Below, piece by piece: positions 1 through 6,843 of a stretch of DNA of 7,717 nt. Positions within the stretch are counted from its first letter, which is position 1. The number at the start of each line of letters is the position of its first letter. The stretch comes from an uncultured Coprococcus sp. (GTDB lineage: Bacteria; Bacillota; Clostridia; Lachnospirales; Lachnospiraceae): contig URJU01000102.1 of NCBI GenBank assembly GCA_900548315.1, positions 1-7,717 of the forward strand. The letters are read 5' to 3'. Below the pieces are notes generated by a model. The model searched no databases. It saw nothing but the letters and a program-made list of their open reading frames with translations, and had not been told where the DNA came from. The translations under genes and the position numbers were made by a program.

Positions 1-36
1 GCGTCTCGTGGGCTCGGAGATGTGTATAAGAGACAG
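1..36 (+). other. Nextera (Tn5) library adapter, read-2/i7 side; not genomic
   Basis: Positions 3-36 match the Illumina Nextera read-2 transposase adapter. Positions 18-36 are the 19-bp Tn5 mosaic end AGATGTGTATAAGAGACAG, preceded by the GTCTCGTGGGCTCGG primer site. The first two bases (GC) are probably the tail of an i7 index. The matching read-1 adapter sits inverted at the other end of the contig. This is synthetic library sequence left untrimmed, not a native transposon end, and genomic sequence starts at 37. Confidence 0.98.
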
Positions 37-230
37 GCTTTATGCTTTGATCATTATCTGCTCAGGCTGCAGCGTATTTTCAGCCCTATTCTCTCTAATC
101 TTAACTATATTAGCATATAAGCTGTGTTTTTCAAACTATTTTTTAGTATATACCCTGCATATTCTTTGTTCACCATGATATGCCAGTTTTTGTTTTTCTC
201 TCACTTTCTGCATATCACAGACTGCAGTTC
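37..230. other. Non-coding region downstream of the Nudix gene; nothing recognised
   Basis: About 190 AT-rich bases lie between the left adapter and the Nudix stop codon. I see no convincing gene on either strand. The longest minus-strand ATG reading (105-176, 23 codons) has no Shine-Dalgarno and no recognisable relatives. I also see no clear minus-strand terminator hairpin with a T tract for the Nudix transcript, so its 3' end may lie beyond the contig. The region may be ordinary intergenic DNA or the edge of a neighbouring gene lost at the fragment end. Confidence 0.5.
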
Positions 231-731
231 TTATTCAAATATTTTCTTGATGCTGTCATAGTGAAGGAATATCCCCTGCTCTGCATATTCCTTTATCTCA
301 TCCAGAGTTGCCAGCTTGAAGCCATCGGTCTCCGCCTCCTGAGGTCTGACATCCTTTTCTTCAAAGTCACCTGTGAATTTGTACACATCCACAAAGTAGT
401 TGTCCTTCTCATCCGGGTTATCTCTTCTATATGTAAACTGCAGACCTCCATCGAAATCGCTTACGTCTATGCCTGTCTCCTCAATCACCTCTCGTCTGAC
501 AGCTTCTATGGACGATTCTCCCGCCTGCACTCCGCCGCCGGATACCTCCCACCAGCCTGCTGCCCACGCCTTTGTCATGACACGCTTGGTTATCAGATAC
601 TTTCCCTCTCTGTTCTGAAGCACACCGAGCACTGTGAGGTGATAATCCCCCGGCTTCATATTCCAGTCATTTCTCTTCATAGTGCGCCCTGTCGGCTGCT
701 TGTTCACATCGTAAATATCCCAGTATTCCAT
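231..731 (-). CDS. Nudix hydrolase, 166 aa
   Basis: Nudix hydrolases cleave a nucleoside diphosphate linked to another moiety, using Mg2+ held by the Nudix box. The box is intact here at residues 66-88: it fits G-x5-E-x7-R-E-U-x-E-E-x-G-U, with E72, R80, E81, E84, E85 and G87 in place. The N-terminus (MEYWDIYD, then PTGR at 13-16) is the WD-x-YD...TGR opening common to a Firmicutes subgroup that also resembles isopentenyl-diphosphate isomerase-like Nudix proteins. No signal peptide or membrane segment is seen, so it should be cytosolic. Length is normal for a single-domain member. An AGAGG Shine-Dalgarno lies about 10 nt before the ATG. The gene is divergent from the secreted protein at 863 and shares an overlapping promoter region with it. 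The substrate cannot be told from sequence; housecleaning of damaged or excess nucleotides is only a family-level guess. Confidence 0.93.
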   Translation of the reverse strand: MEYWDIYDVNKQPTGRTMKRNDWNMKPGDYHLTVLGVLQNREGKYLITKRVMTKAWAAGWWEVSGGGVQAGESSIEAVRREVIEETGIDVSDFDGGLQFTYRRDNPDEKDNYFVDVYKFTGDFEEKDVRPQEAETDGFKLATLDEIKEYAEQGIFLHYDSIKKIFE

Positions 732-761
732 CTCTGCTTGTCCTCTTTCTTCCTTCTATAA

Positions 762-790
762 TTGCTCATATTTTTTCCTTATGCTACAAT
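762..790 (+). promoter_or_regulatory. Sigma-A-type promoter for the secreted transglutaminase-LRR gene
   Basis: A TTGCTC -35 (762-767) and a TACAAT -10 (785-790) are separated by 17 bp, with an extended TG motif (TGC) just before the -10. The predicted start near 797 gives a 5' UTR of about 65 nt. The -10 hexamer is only 2 bp from the -10 of the opposing Nudix promoter. The block TTTTTTC..TATGCTA.AAT is nearly shared with the typA promoter at 4824-4852. The call is by eye, without transcript data. Confidence 0.6.
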
Positions 791-792
791 AT

Positions 793-820
793 ATTATATG
801 TGAATTATTGAAATTCACAA
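793..820 (-). promoter_or_regulatory. Minus-strand promoter for the Nudix gene
   Basis: Read on the minus strand, TTGTGA (820-815) and a consensus TATAAT (798-793) are separated by 16 bp. The predicted start near 786 leaves about 55 nt of leader before the Nudix ATG at 731. The spacer contains most of the inverted repeat at 800-818. The promoter overlaps the expected start site of the plus-strand promoter, so the two probably cannot be occupied by polymerase at once. Confidence 0.55.
800..818. repeat. Perfect inverted repeat in the divergent promoter region (candidate operator)
   Basis: GTGAATT (800-806) and AATTCAC (812-818) are perfect 7-bp arms around a 5-bp centre. The repeat lies between the -35 and -10 of the Nudix promoter and about 3 bp after the expected start of the plus-strand transcript. 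A dimeric regulator bound here would block both promoters. Alternatively it forms a small hairpin at the 5' end of the plus-strand mRNA. No known regulator motif is recognised, and palindromes of this size do occur by chance in AT-rich DNA. Confidence 0.45.
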
Positions 821-862
821 GTAGCTGACAAGTTTTTTTACGAAATATGGGGGTATACATAT

Positions 863-2881
863 ATGAAAAAAGGATTATCTTTTCTTGCCGTTGCTGCATT
901 TGCAGCTGCCATCACACTGACCGGATCTATCCCTGCATTTGCACGGGACTCATACGATGCACCTTCTGGTTATCACAGCGGCACTTCTGAATCATCCAGT
1001 TCCGATGAACAAGACTCTTCTCTGAGTGAGATTGAAAAGGATTTTTCTGCGGATCTTGCAGATACCGCATCTACTCAGACTTATATCAGTTTATATGCTC
1101 TTGACTCGTCATACGCAGATATGCTAACTATCCCTGAGTCCTATAACCAGAACTACCAGTTAGGCAAATATGGTCTCACCGGTGCTTTGACATACGAAGT
1201 CATAAGTGGCGAATCTGTAAAGGTATCTGACTCTGGTCTGGTTGAGCCCAATTGCGAAATATGGTACTGGCTGAATGGTTTTGGTTCATCATTTCCTATG
1301 GAAGGAGCTACCAAAACATATGAATATATAACGGGCAAATCTGTTGTAAGAATCTCGAATGGTAAGAAGTCAACAGATATAACCTTCAATGTTGTGAATT
1401 ATGCTTACCACTATGCAGATGAAATCCAGAAAACTTTCATTGCAAATAGCATCTCAGATTCCATGACAGAATACCAAAAACTTGAAGCTATAACCAATTA
1501 TGTAGCAGATACATACAACTACAGCCCAGATTATTCCTCAGGAATATCCATGATAATATCTGGCGGCGGTGACTGCTGGGCAAGCTGTGACCTTATCATG
1601 AGTCTCTGCGATCTGGTTGGAATCAAAAATCACGTACGCATAGCTAACAGAGATCCAGGTGCCGGAAGCGGACACCGGAATGTAGTTGCCCTGTGTGATG
1701 GTAAACTATACATATCGGATGCAGGATATGTCGGCGATGCTCCAAGGGGGCGTGACCTGTATGAGACGACTGCATTTTCTAACGACAACGGCGTACTCTA
1801 CCAGTATGATGGCTTTGACGATGATATAGTCATTCCAGATGGTATCACCGCAATTGGTGAGGAAAGCAATAACGTATTTTATTACTCAGCAAACTATGAT
1901 TCCATCACAGCAATATCCATCCCTTCAAGCGTATCGTATATATCAAATGTTGCATTTGCCGGAACAAAAAAGCTTAAGAATCTATATGTGGACAGTGCCA
2001 ATAAATTCTATAAAAGTATAGATGGCGTTTTGTATACAAAAGATGGCAAGACCATATACACGGTTCCTAATGGCAAGAGCAAAGTCAGCATACCTCGTGG
2101 GGTTACCACCATTGGAGATTACTGTTTCTATTACAGTTCATCAATTTCATCAGTATCTATTCCGGATACAGTGACCTCTATTGGTGTAGGCGCATTTGGC
2201 GATTGTCTTTCACTTTCGTCAATAAAAATTCCAAAGTCAGTCAAAACCATAGGTGACTTCGCCTTCTATAACGACTCCTGCAGAGTCATTATTCTTTCAA
2301 AGGACGTGGTGTTTGGCAAAAATGTGGCGCCTTATTGCACTCTTGTTGGCTATTCAGGAAGCAGTACAGAGAAATACGCAAAAGAAAACAATATTGGTTT
2401 TATTGCCCTTGAATCAGACGGACGCTACATAGACACAGTCAACGGGAAAACATGCATCAGGGATGCATACGGTAAGATCGTGAACTTCACCGGACTCAGA
2501 AATGTAAAAGGTGTTTTTACTTATTTCAAAAACGGCATTAAATGCAATGACAAAACCCTCGTAAAATACAAAAACAAATACTACTTTGTGAAAAATGGCA
2601 CTATATGCAGAGCCAGATCTCTTGTAAAATACAAAAACAGATATTACTATGTAAAAAATGGTACCATATTCAAGAAAACCCTTATAACCGAACTAAACAA
2701 AAAGAAATATTATATCAAGAATGGTATCTGGTGTAGCAAGACCACTGCTCTCGTCAAATATAACAAAAAAATATATTATATAAGAAATGGCGCAGTCTAT
2801 ACCCAATTTACAGGACTGATGAAATACAAAGGACATGTATATTCTATTCGAAAGGGCATCGTTGTAAAGAAAGTCAGATGA
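863..2881 (+). CDS. Secreted transglutaminase-like protein with BspA-type LRRs and C-terminal basic repeats, 672 aa
   Basis: A Sec signal peptide is clear: Lys at 2-3, a hydrophobic core at about 5-23, and a likely cut after AFA at 25-27. A Ser-rich linker (about 38-60) follows, then a region (about 70-190) with the feel of a bacterial Ig-like domain (VKVSDSGLV, DITFNVVNYA). The transglutaminase-like core holds C238 (GDCWASC), H271 (GHRN) and D286 (ISDAG), a complete Cys-His-Asp triad with family spacing. Residues about 320-516 are LRR_5/BspA-type repeats built on IP-x-x-V-x-x-IG-x-x-AF, ending in the typical STEKYAKENNI. Six Lys/Tyr-rich repeats of 20-23 residues fill 545-672. A GGGGG Shine-Dalgarno at 849-853 sits 9 nt before the ATG, and the signal peptide starts at this Met. 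No LPXTG or C-terminal membrane anchor is seen, so wall attachment through the terminal repeats is inferred. Whether it crosslinks, hydrolyses amides or acts as a protease cannot be told, and the substrate is unknown. Confidence 0.88.
   Translation: MKKGLSFLAVAAFAAAITLTGSIPAFARDSYDAPSGYHSGTSESSSSDEQDSSLSEIEKDFSADLADTASTQTYISLYALDSSYADMLTIPESYNQNYQLGKYGLTGALTYEVISGESVKVSDSGLVEPNCEIWYWLNGFGSSFPMEGATKTYEYITGKSVVRISNGKKSTDITFNVVNYAYHYADEIQKTFIANSISDSMTEYQKLEAITNYVADTYNYSPDYSSGISMIISGGGDCWASCDLIMSLCDLVGIKNHVRIANRDPGAGSGHRNVVALCDGKLYISDAGYVGDAPRGRDLYETTAFSNDNGVLYQYDGFDDDIVIPDGITAIGEESNNVFYYSANYDSITAISIPSSVSYISNVAFAGTKKLKNLYVDSANKFYKSIDGVLYTKDGKTIYTVPNGKSKVSIPRGVTTIGDYCFYYSSSISSVSIPDTVTSIGVGAFGDCLSLSSIKIPKSVKTIGDFAFYNDSCRVIILSKDVVFGKNVAPYCTLVGYSGSSTEKYAKENNIGFIALESDGRYIDTVNGKTCIRDAYGKIVNFTGLRNVKGVFTYFKNGIKCNDKTLVKYKNKYYFVKNGTICRARSLVKYKNRYYYVKNGTIFKKTLITELNKKKYYIKNGIWCSKTTALVKYNKKIYYIRNGAVYTQFTGLMKYKGHVYSIRKGIVVKKVR
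2495..2878 (+). repeat. Six degenerate 20-23-residue repeats at the C-terminus of the secreted protein
   Basis: Repeat units begin at residues L545, L566, L587, L607, L630 and L652, giving spacings of 21, 21, 20, 23 and 22. The core reads roughly L-V-K-Y-K-N-K-Y-Y-x-V-K-N-G-x-I; units 2 and 3 are the most alike and the first and last the most diverged. They look like the aromatic-plus-glycine repeats used by Gram-positive surface proteins to bind cell wall or polysaccharide, but with Tyr and Lys where the classical choline-binding type has Trp. The strong positive charge suggests binding to anionic wall polymers. That role is inference. Confidence 0.7.
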
Positions 2882-2908
2882 TATGTTTTATAATTACCGG
2901 AGGCTGAT

Positions 2909-3694
2909 ATGAACACTTATGAAATATTCGCCAGCGTCTATGATGAATTGATGGACAACATTCCATACGATGACTGGTGCACATATATAATAGAAGTTTT
3001 AAAAAAATACGGAGTAAACAACGGTCTGGTCTGTGAACTTGGCTGCGGCACCGGTGAAGTCACGGAAAGGCTGGCAGACGCAGGATATGACATGATCGGC
3101 ATTGACAATTCATACGAGATGCTTGAAGTGGCCAATGAAAAAAAGCTCGATACCGGTCACGAATCCATACTCTATCTCATGCAGGACATGAGGGAGTTTG
3201 AGCTGTTTGGCACGGTGAATGCGATAGTATGTGTGTGCGACAGTATCAACTATCTCACCGAGCTTTCAGATATCACACATGTATTCAGGCTGGCAAATAA
3301 CTATCTTGAGTCAAAAGGGGTCTTCATCTGTGACTTCAAGACCCGACATTACTTTAGGGACGTAGTAGCTGACAGCACTATAGCTGAGGACAGAGATGAT
3401 GTAAGCTTCATATGGGATAACTACTATGATGCAGAAACCGACATCAATGAGCTTGCCCTCAGTCTGTTTCTCCCTGAAGAACCTGATGACGAGTGTCCAC
3501 TATACCGGAAATATCAGGAATTCCATTACCAGCGCGGTCTCACCCTTGAGAACATGAGAAAATGTGTAGCCGATTCGGGTATGGAACTTGTCGCCATGTA
3601 TGATGCATTTACATTTGAGCCCGCCACAGATTCAAGCGAGCGTGTATATGTGGTTGCAAGGGAGACGCATCAGGATAACAAACACTATGAATAA
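2909..3694 (+). CDS. Class I SAM-dependent methyltransferase, 261 aa
   Basis: This is a Rossmann-fold methyltransferase that would transfer a methyl group from S-adenosylmethionine. Motif I is textbook (ELGCGTG, residues 42-48). D65, in GIDNS at the end of the second strand, would bind the SAM ribose, and D92 (QDM) fits the adenine-contact position. A stretch at 103-113 (AIVCVCDSINY) fits motif IV. There is no signal peptide or membrane helix, and the length is usual for stand-alone small-molecule or protein methyltransferases. GGAGG at 2899-2903 lies 5 nt before the ATG. The gene starts 27 nt after the secreted protein with no terminator between, so the two may be co-transcribed, although no functional link is evident. 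No clear terminator separates it from hslO, so read-through is also possible. The substrate is not predictable from sequence. Confidence 0.9.
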   Translation: MNTYEIFASVYDELMDNIPYDDWCTYIIEVLKKYGVNNGLVCELGCGTGEVTERLADAGYDMIGIDNSYEMLEVANEKKLDTGHESILYLMQDMREFELFGTVNAIVCVCDSINYLTELSDITHVFRLANNYLESKGVFICDFKTRHYFRDVVADSTIAEDRDDVSFIWDNYYDAETDINELALSLFLPEEPDDECPLYRKYQEFHYQRGLTLENMRKCVADSGMELVAMYDAFTFEPATDSSERVYVVARETHQDNKHYE

Positions 3695-3733
3695 ACTTGT
3701 CTTATCGTCATTAGTAATATAAAATAGTGAAGA

Positions 3734-3760
3734 TTGTCCTATATACATCATTATTATAAT
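3734..3760 (+). promoter_or_regulatory. Candidate promoter for hslO
   Basis: TTGTCC (3734-3739) and a perfect TATAAT (3755-3760) are separated by a slightly short 15 bp. The expected start near 3767 leaves a leader of about 70 nt before hslO. Just downstream, GAGAT (3761-3765) and ATCTC (3788-3792) form an interrupted inverted repeat with a small CAC/GTG stem inside. No CIRCE or other known heat-shock operator was recognised. Confidence 0.45.
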
Positions 3761-3837
3761 GAGATTGCCACCGAGGTGACAGGACAGATCTCAAAATATA
3801 ATAATACTAACCAACATAGAACAGAGAGGTATATAAC

Positions 3838-4725
3838 ATGAGTGATCATATAATAAGAGGTATGGCAGCGAACAATCAGGTAAGATTCTTCGCCGGTACA
3901 ACAAGAGATATCGTGGAGACCGCAAGGTCTATCCACAACACAAGCCCTGTGGCAACGGCTGCACTGGGAAGACTGCTCACAGCAGGCGCACTTATGGGCG
4001 CACAGTGCAAGAATGAATCCGATGTACTTACACTTCAGATCCAGTGCAACGGTCCAATAGGCGGACTGACCGTAACTGCAGATGCACACTCCAGAGTCAA
4101 AGGCTATGTGAACAATCCAAATGTGATACTTCACGCAAATGACAAGGGCAAGCTGGATGTTGCGAAAGCCCTCGATCTGGGCGTTCTGTCAGTCATCAAG
4201 GATATAGGCCTCAAGGAGCCTTATGTCGGTCAGACACAGCTCGTATCAGGTGAGATCGCCGAGGATCTGACATATTACTTTGCAACATCAGAGCAGATTC
4301 CTACTTCTGTCGCCCTTGGCGTGCTTATGGAGAAAGACAACACAGTAAAACAGGCAGGCGGATTCATCATCCAGCTCATGCCATTTGCATCGGATGAACT
4401 CATCGACGTTCTCGAAAAGAGACTGAACGAATTCTCATCCATCACAAGTTTACTTGATGAAGGCAAGACTCCTCTCGACATCATCAAGGATGTATTTGAG
4501 GGATATGATGTGGTCGTGACGGATGAACTCCCTACAGAGTGGCACTGCAACTGCAGCAAGGAGAGATACTACAATGCGGTACTCAGTCTCGGAAAGAAAG
4601 AGATTGCAAGTCTCCTTGAAGAGGGTGAACCTATAGAGGTCAACTGCCAGTTCTGCAACTCACATTACAAATTCTCACCAGACGAACTTAAGGAGATGCT
4701 TTTGAAAGCAGCAAATAACAGATAA
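3838..4725 (+). CDS. hslO: Hsp33 redox-regulated molecular chaperone HslO, 295 aa
   Basis: Hsp33 is a cytosolic holdase chaperone. It is inactive while four cysteines hold Zn2+, and it is activated when oxidative stress plus unfolding forms disulfides and releases the zinc. Here the redox switch is complete: C237-x-C239 (WHCNCS) and C270-x-x-C273 (CQFC), separated by a 30-residue linker. The N-terminal core carries family landmarks such as ALGRLLTAGALMG (about 42-54), CNGPIGG (70-76) and AGGFIIQLMP (174-183). Length is standard for the family. The Shine-Dalgarno GAGAGG (3824-3829) sits 8 nt before the ATG. It lies between a methyltransferase and typA, all on the plus strand, and a separate promoter is plausible at 3734-3760. 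Only a weak hairpin follows it (4728-4765). Nothing about the gene is unusual. Confidence 0.97.
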   Translation: MSDHIIRGMAANNQVRFFAGTTRDIVETARSIHNTSPVATAALGRLLTAGALMGAQCKNESDVLTLQIQCNGPIGGLTVTADAHSRVKGYVNNPNVILHANDKGKLDVAKALDLGVLSVIKDIGLKEPYVGQTQLVSGEIAEDLTYYFATSEQIPTSVALGVLMEKDNTVKQAGGFIIQLMPFASDELIDVLEKRLNEFSSITSLLDEGKTPLDIIKDVFEGYDVVVTDELPTEWHCNCSKERYYNAVLSLGKKEIASLLEEGEPIEVNCQFCNSHYKFSPDELKEMLLKAANNR

Positions 4726-4823
4726 ACAAACAGCCAGTCTAATATCCAGTTTTACATAGCTGTTTCCCATCAAATTTTCGCCATTTGCTCTCATTTTCAC
4801 TACATTTTTGTACATTATAATTA

Positions 4824-4852
4824 TTGCATTGGTTTTTTCACTATGCTAGAAT
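4824..4852 (+). promoter_or_regulatory. Extended -10 promoter for typA
   Basis: TTGCAT (4824-4829) and TAGAAT (4847-4852) are separated by exactly 17 bp, with a TGC extended -10 motif directly upstream of the -10. The expected start near 4859 gives a leader of about 41 nt. The spacer (a T6 tract, then CACTATGC) closely resembles that of the promoter at 762-790. Confidence 0.65.
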
Positions 4853-4899
4853 GTTAAACGTTGTAAAGTAGACTAAATTAGAAAGAAAGAGTGAAAATT

Positions 4900-6726
4900 A
4901 TGAAGATAACAAGAGATGATATCAGAAATGTGGCTATCATCGCCCACGTTGACCATGGTAAGACAACACTTGTAGACGAGCTCTTAAAGCAGAGCGGTGT
5001 ATTCCGTGACAACCAGGAGGTCGCTGAGCGTGTCATGGATTCCAACGATATCGAGCGTGAAAGAGGTATCACTATCCTCTCCAAGAACACTGCCGTAACA
5101 TATGGAAACACCAAGATCAACATCATTGATACTCCGGGTCATGCCGATTTCGGCGGTGAGGTCGAGCGAGTTCTGAAGATGGTAAACGGCGTAATCCTCG
5201 TTGTTGACGCATTTGAGGGACCTATGCCACAGACCAAGTTCGTTCTGAAGAAAGCTCTTGAGCTTAATCTTGCAGTTATCGTATGTGTAAATAAATGTGA
5301 TCGTCCGGAGGCACGCCCTGATGAGGTCGTTGACGAAGTTCTTGAGCTTCTCATCGAGCTTGATGCAAATGAAGATCAGCTTGACTGTCCATTTGTATTT
5401 GCTTCCGCAAAGTCTGGATATGCAACCCTTGACTCATCTGCGCCGGGTACAGACATGAAGCCTCTGTTCGACACTATCATTGATTACATTCCTGCCCCTA
5501 CAGGTGATCCCGATGCAGGAGTACAGATGCTTGTCAGCACCATCGACTACAACGAGTACGTTGGACGTATCGGTGTCGGCAAAGTCGACAACGGTGTCCT
5601 CAAGATAAATGAGGATCTCGTCATCGTAAACGAGCATGACCCTGACAAGCTTGAGAAGGTTCGTATCGGAAAGCTTTTCGAGTATGAAGGACTTAACAAG
5701 ATAGAAGTCAAGGAAGCACAGATCGGCTCTATAGTTGCAGTTTCAGGTATCGCAGATGTACAGATAGGTGATACTCTCTGCTCCCCTGAGAATCCTGATC
5801 CAATTCCTTTCCAGAAGATTTCTGAGCCAACCATCGCCATGACATTCATGGTAAATGACTCTCCTCTCGCAGGCAAGGAAGGCAAGTTCGTGACATCAAG
5901 ACATCTCCGTGAGAGACTTTTCAGAGAGCTGAACACAGATGTCAGCCTCAGAGTTGAGGAGACAGACACAACTGAGGCATTCAAGGTTTCAGGTCGTGGT
6001 GAGCTCCATCTGTCAGTCCTCATCGAGAACATGAGACGTGAAGGTTACGAGTTTGCAGTAAGCAAGGCTGAAGTTATCTACAAGGAAGATGAGCTCGGAC
6101 ATAAGCTTGAGCCATTTGAGATCGCTTATATAGATGTGCCTGACGAGTTCGCAGGTACTATCATCAACATGCTGAACCAGAGAAAGGGTGAGCTCCAGGG
6201 AATGGCTCCTACAGGAAACGGAACCACAAGACTTGAGTTCTCTGTTCCATCCCGTGGACTTATCGGATTCCGTGGAGACTTCATGACAGCTACCAAGGGT
6301 ACCGGAATCATCAACACAACATTCGATGAGTATCTCCCATACAAGGGTGACATGAGCTACCGTTCAAAAGGCTCACTCATCGCATTTGAGTCAGGTACTT
6401 CGATCACATACGGTCTGTTCAACGCACAGGAGCGTGGAACTCTGTTTATCGGACCAGGCGAGCAGGTTTACGCTGGTATGGTTGTCGGTGAGAATCCTCG
6501 TGCAGAGGACATGGAAGTCAATGTCTGCAAGAAGAAGCAGCTTACCAACACACGTTCTTCAGGATCAGATGATGCCCTTAAGCTTTCACCTCCAAAGGTG
6601 ATGAGTCTTGAGCAGGCTCTTGATTTCATCGACACTGATGAGCTCCTTGAGATCACACCGAAGTCATTCAGGATCCGTAAGAAGATTCTTGACCACACTC
6701 TTCGTTACAGAGCCAACAGAAAGTAG
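4900..6726 (+). CDS. typA: Translational GTPase TypA/BipA, 608 aa
   Basis: BipA is a ribosome-binding GTPase related to EF-G and LepA that aids large-subunit assembly and growth under cold and other stresses. All G motifs are intact: G1 AHVDHGKT (15-22), switch I RGITI (55-59), G3 DTPGH (77-81, with catalytic-type H81), G4 NKCD (131-134) and G5 SAKSG (169-173). An EF-Tu-like domain II (about 200-290), two EF-G-like domains (about 300-480) and the BipA-specific C-terminal domain follow, ending in the conserved basic tail. Length is normal. An in-frame GTG at 4891 would add three residues. I prefer the ATG at 4900 because MKITRDDIRNVAIIAHVDHG is the usual family opening and an AGAG (4888-4891) lies 8 nt upstream of it. 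It has its own promoter at 4824-4852 and a strong terminator at 6773, so it is probably monocistronic. Confidence 0.97.
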   Translation: MKITRDDIRNVAIIAHVDHGKTTLVDELLKQSGVFRDNQEVAERVMDSNDIERERGITILSKNTAVTYGNTKINIIDTPGHADFGGEVERVLKMVNGVILVVDAFEGPMPQTKFVLKKALELNLAVIVCVNKCDRPEARPDEVVDEVLELLIELDANEDQLDCPFVFASAKSGYATLDSSAPGTDMKPLFDTIIDYIPAPTGDPDAGVQMLVSTIDYNEYVGRIGVGKVDNGVLKINEDLVIVNEHDPDKLEKVRIGKLFEYEGLNKIEVKEAQIGSIVAVSGIADVQIGDTLCSPENPDPIPFQKISEPTIAMTFMVNDSPLAGKEGKFVTSRHLRERLFRELNTDVSLRVEETDTTEAFKVSGRGELHLSVLIENMRREGYEFAVSKAEVIYKEDELGHKLEPFEIAYIDVPDEFAGTIINMLNQRKGELQGMAPTGNGTTRLEFSVPSRGLIGFRGDFMTATKGTGIINTTFDEYLPYKGDMSYRSKGSLIAFESGTSITYGLFNAQERGTLFIGPGEQVYAGMVVGENPRAEDMEVNVCKKKQLTNTRSSGSDDALKLSPPKVMSLEQALDFIDTDELLEITPKSFRIRKKILDHTLRYRANRK

Positions 6727-6772
6727 TTTTTAACGGACGGCAGACGGACGAAAAGCCAATTAAATATACTAA

Positions 6773-6817
6773 AGCCCAAGGGGGGTGAAATATATAAAAC
6801 CCCTTGGGCTATTTTTT
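6773..6817 (+). terminator. Strong rho-independent terminator after typA
   Basis: AGCCCAAGGGG (6773-6783) pairs perfectly with CCCCTTGGGCT (6800-6810) across a 16-nt loop, followed by A and a run of six T (6812-6817). It lies about 46 nt after the typA stop. It should also separate typA from the convergent remnants on the right. Confidence 0.93.
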
Positions 6818-6843
6818 ATCTGTGTTGGCTTTTCTTAACTAAG

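Noticed and set aside
105..176. Minus-strand 23-codon reading frame starting MVNKEYAGY
   Set aside because: It has no ribosome binding site, no recognisable similarity and no context supporting a small protein. Short frames of this size are expected by chance.
180..761. Plus-strand reading frame of 193 codons rich in hydrophobic residues
   Set aside because: It lies antisense to the Nudix gene, whose catalytic box is intact. It has no Shine-Dalgarno or recognisable domain, and its apparent hydrophobicity is a by-product of the opposite coding frame.
3761..3792. Interrupted inverted repeat GAGAT/ATCTC near the hslO promoter as a heat-shock operator
   Set aside because: It does not match CIRCE or any other operator I recognise, the arms are 5 bp, and the 5' arm lies upstream of the expected transcript start.
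4728..4765. Hairpin AAACAGC/GCTGTTT after hslO as a terminator
   Set aside because: The stem is only 7 bp and AT-rich, the loop is 24 nt, and only three T residues follow before CCC. It is too weak to call a rho-independent terminator.
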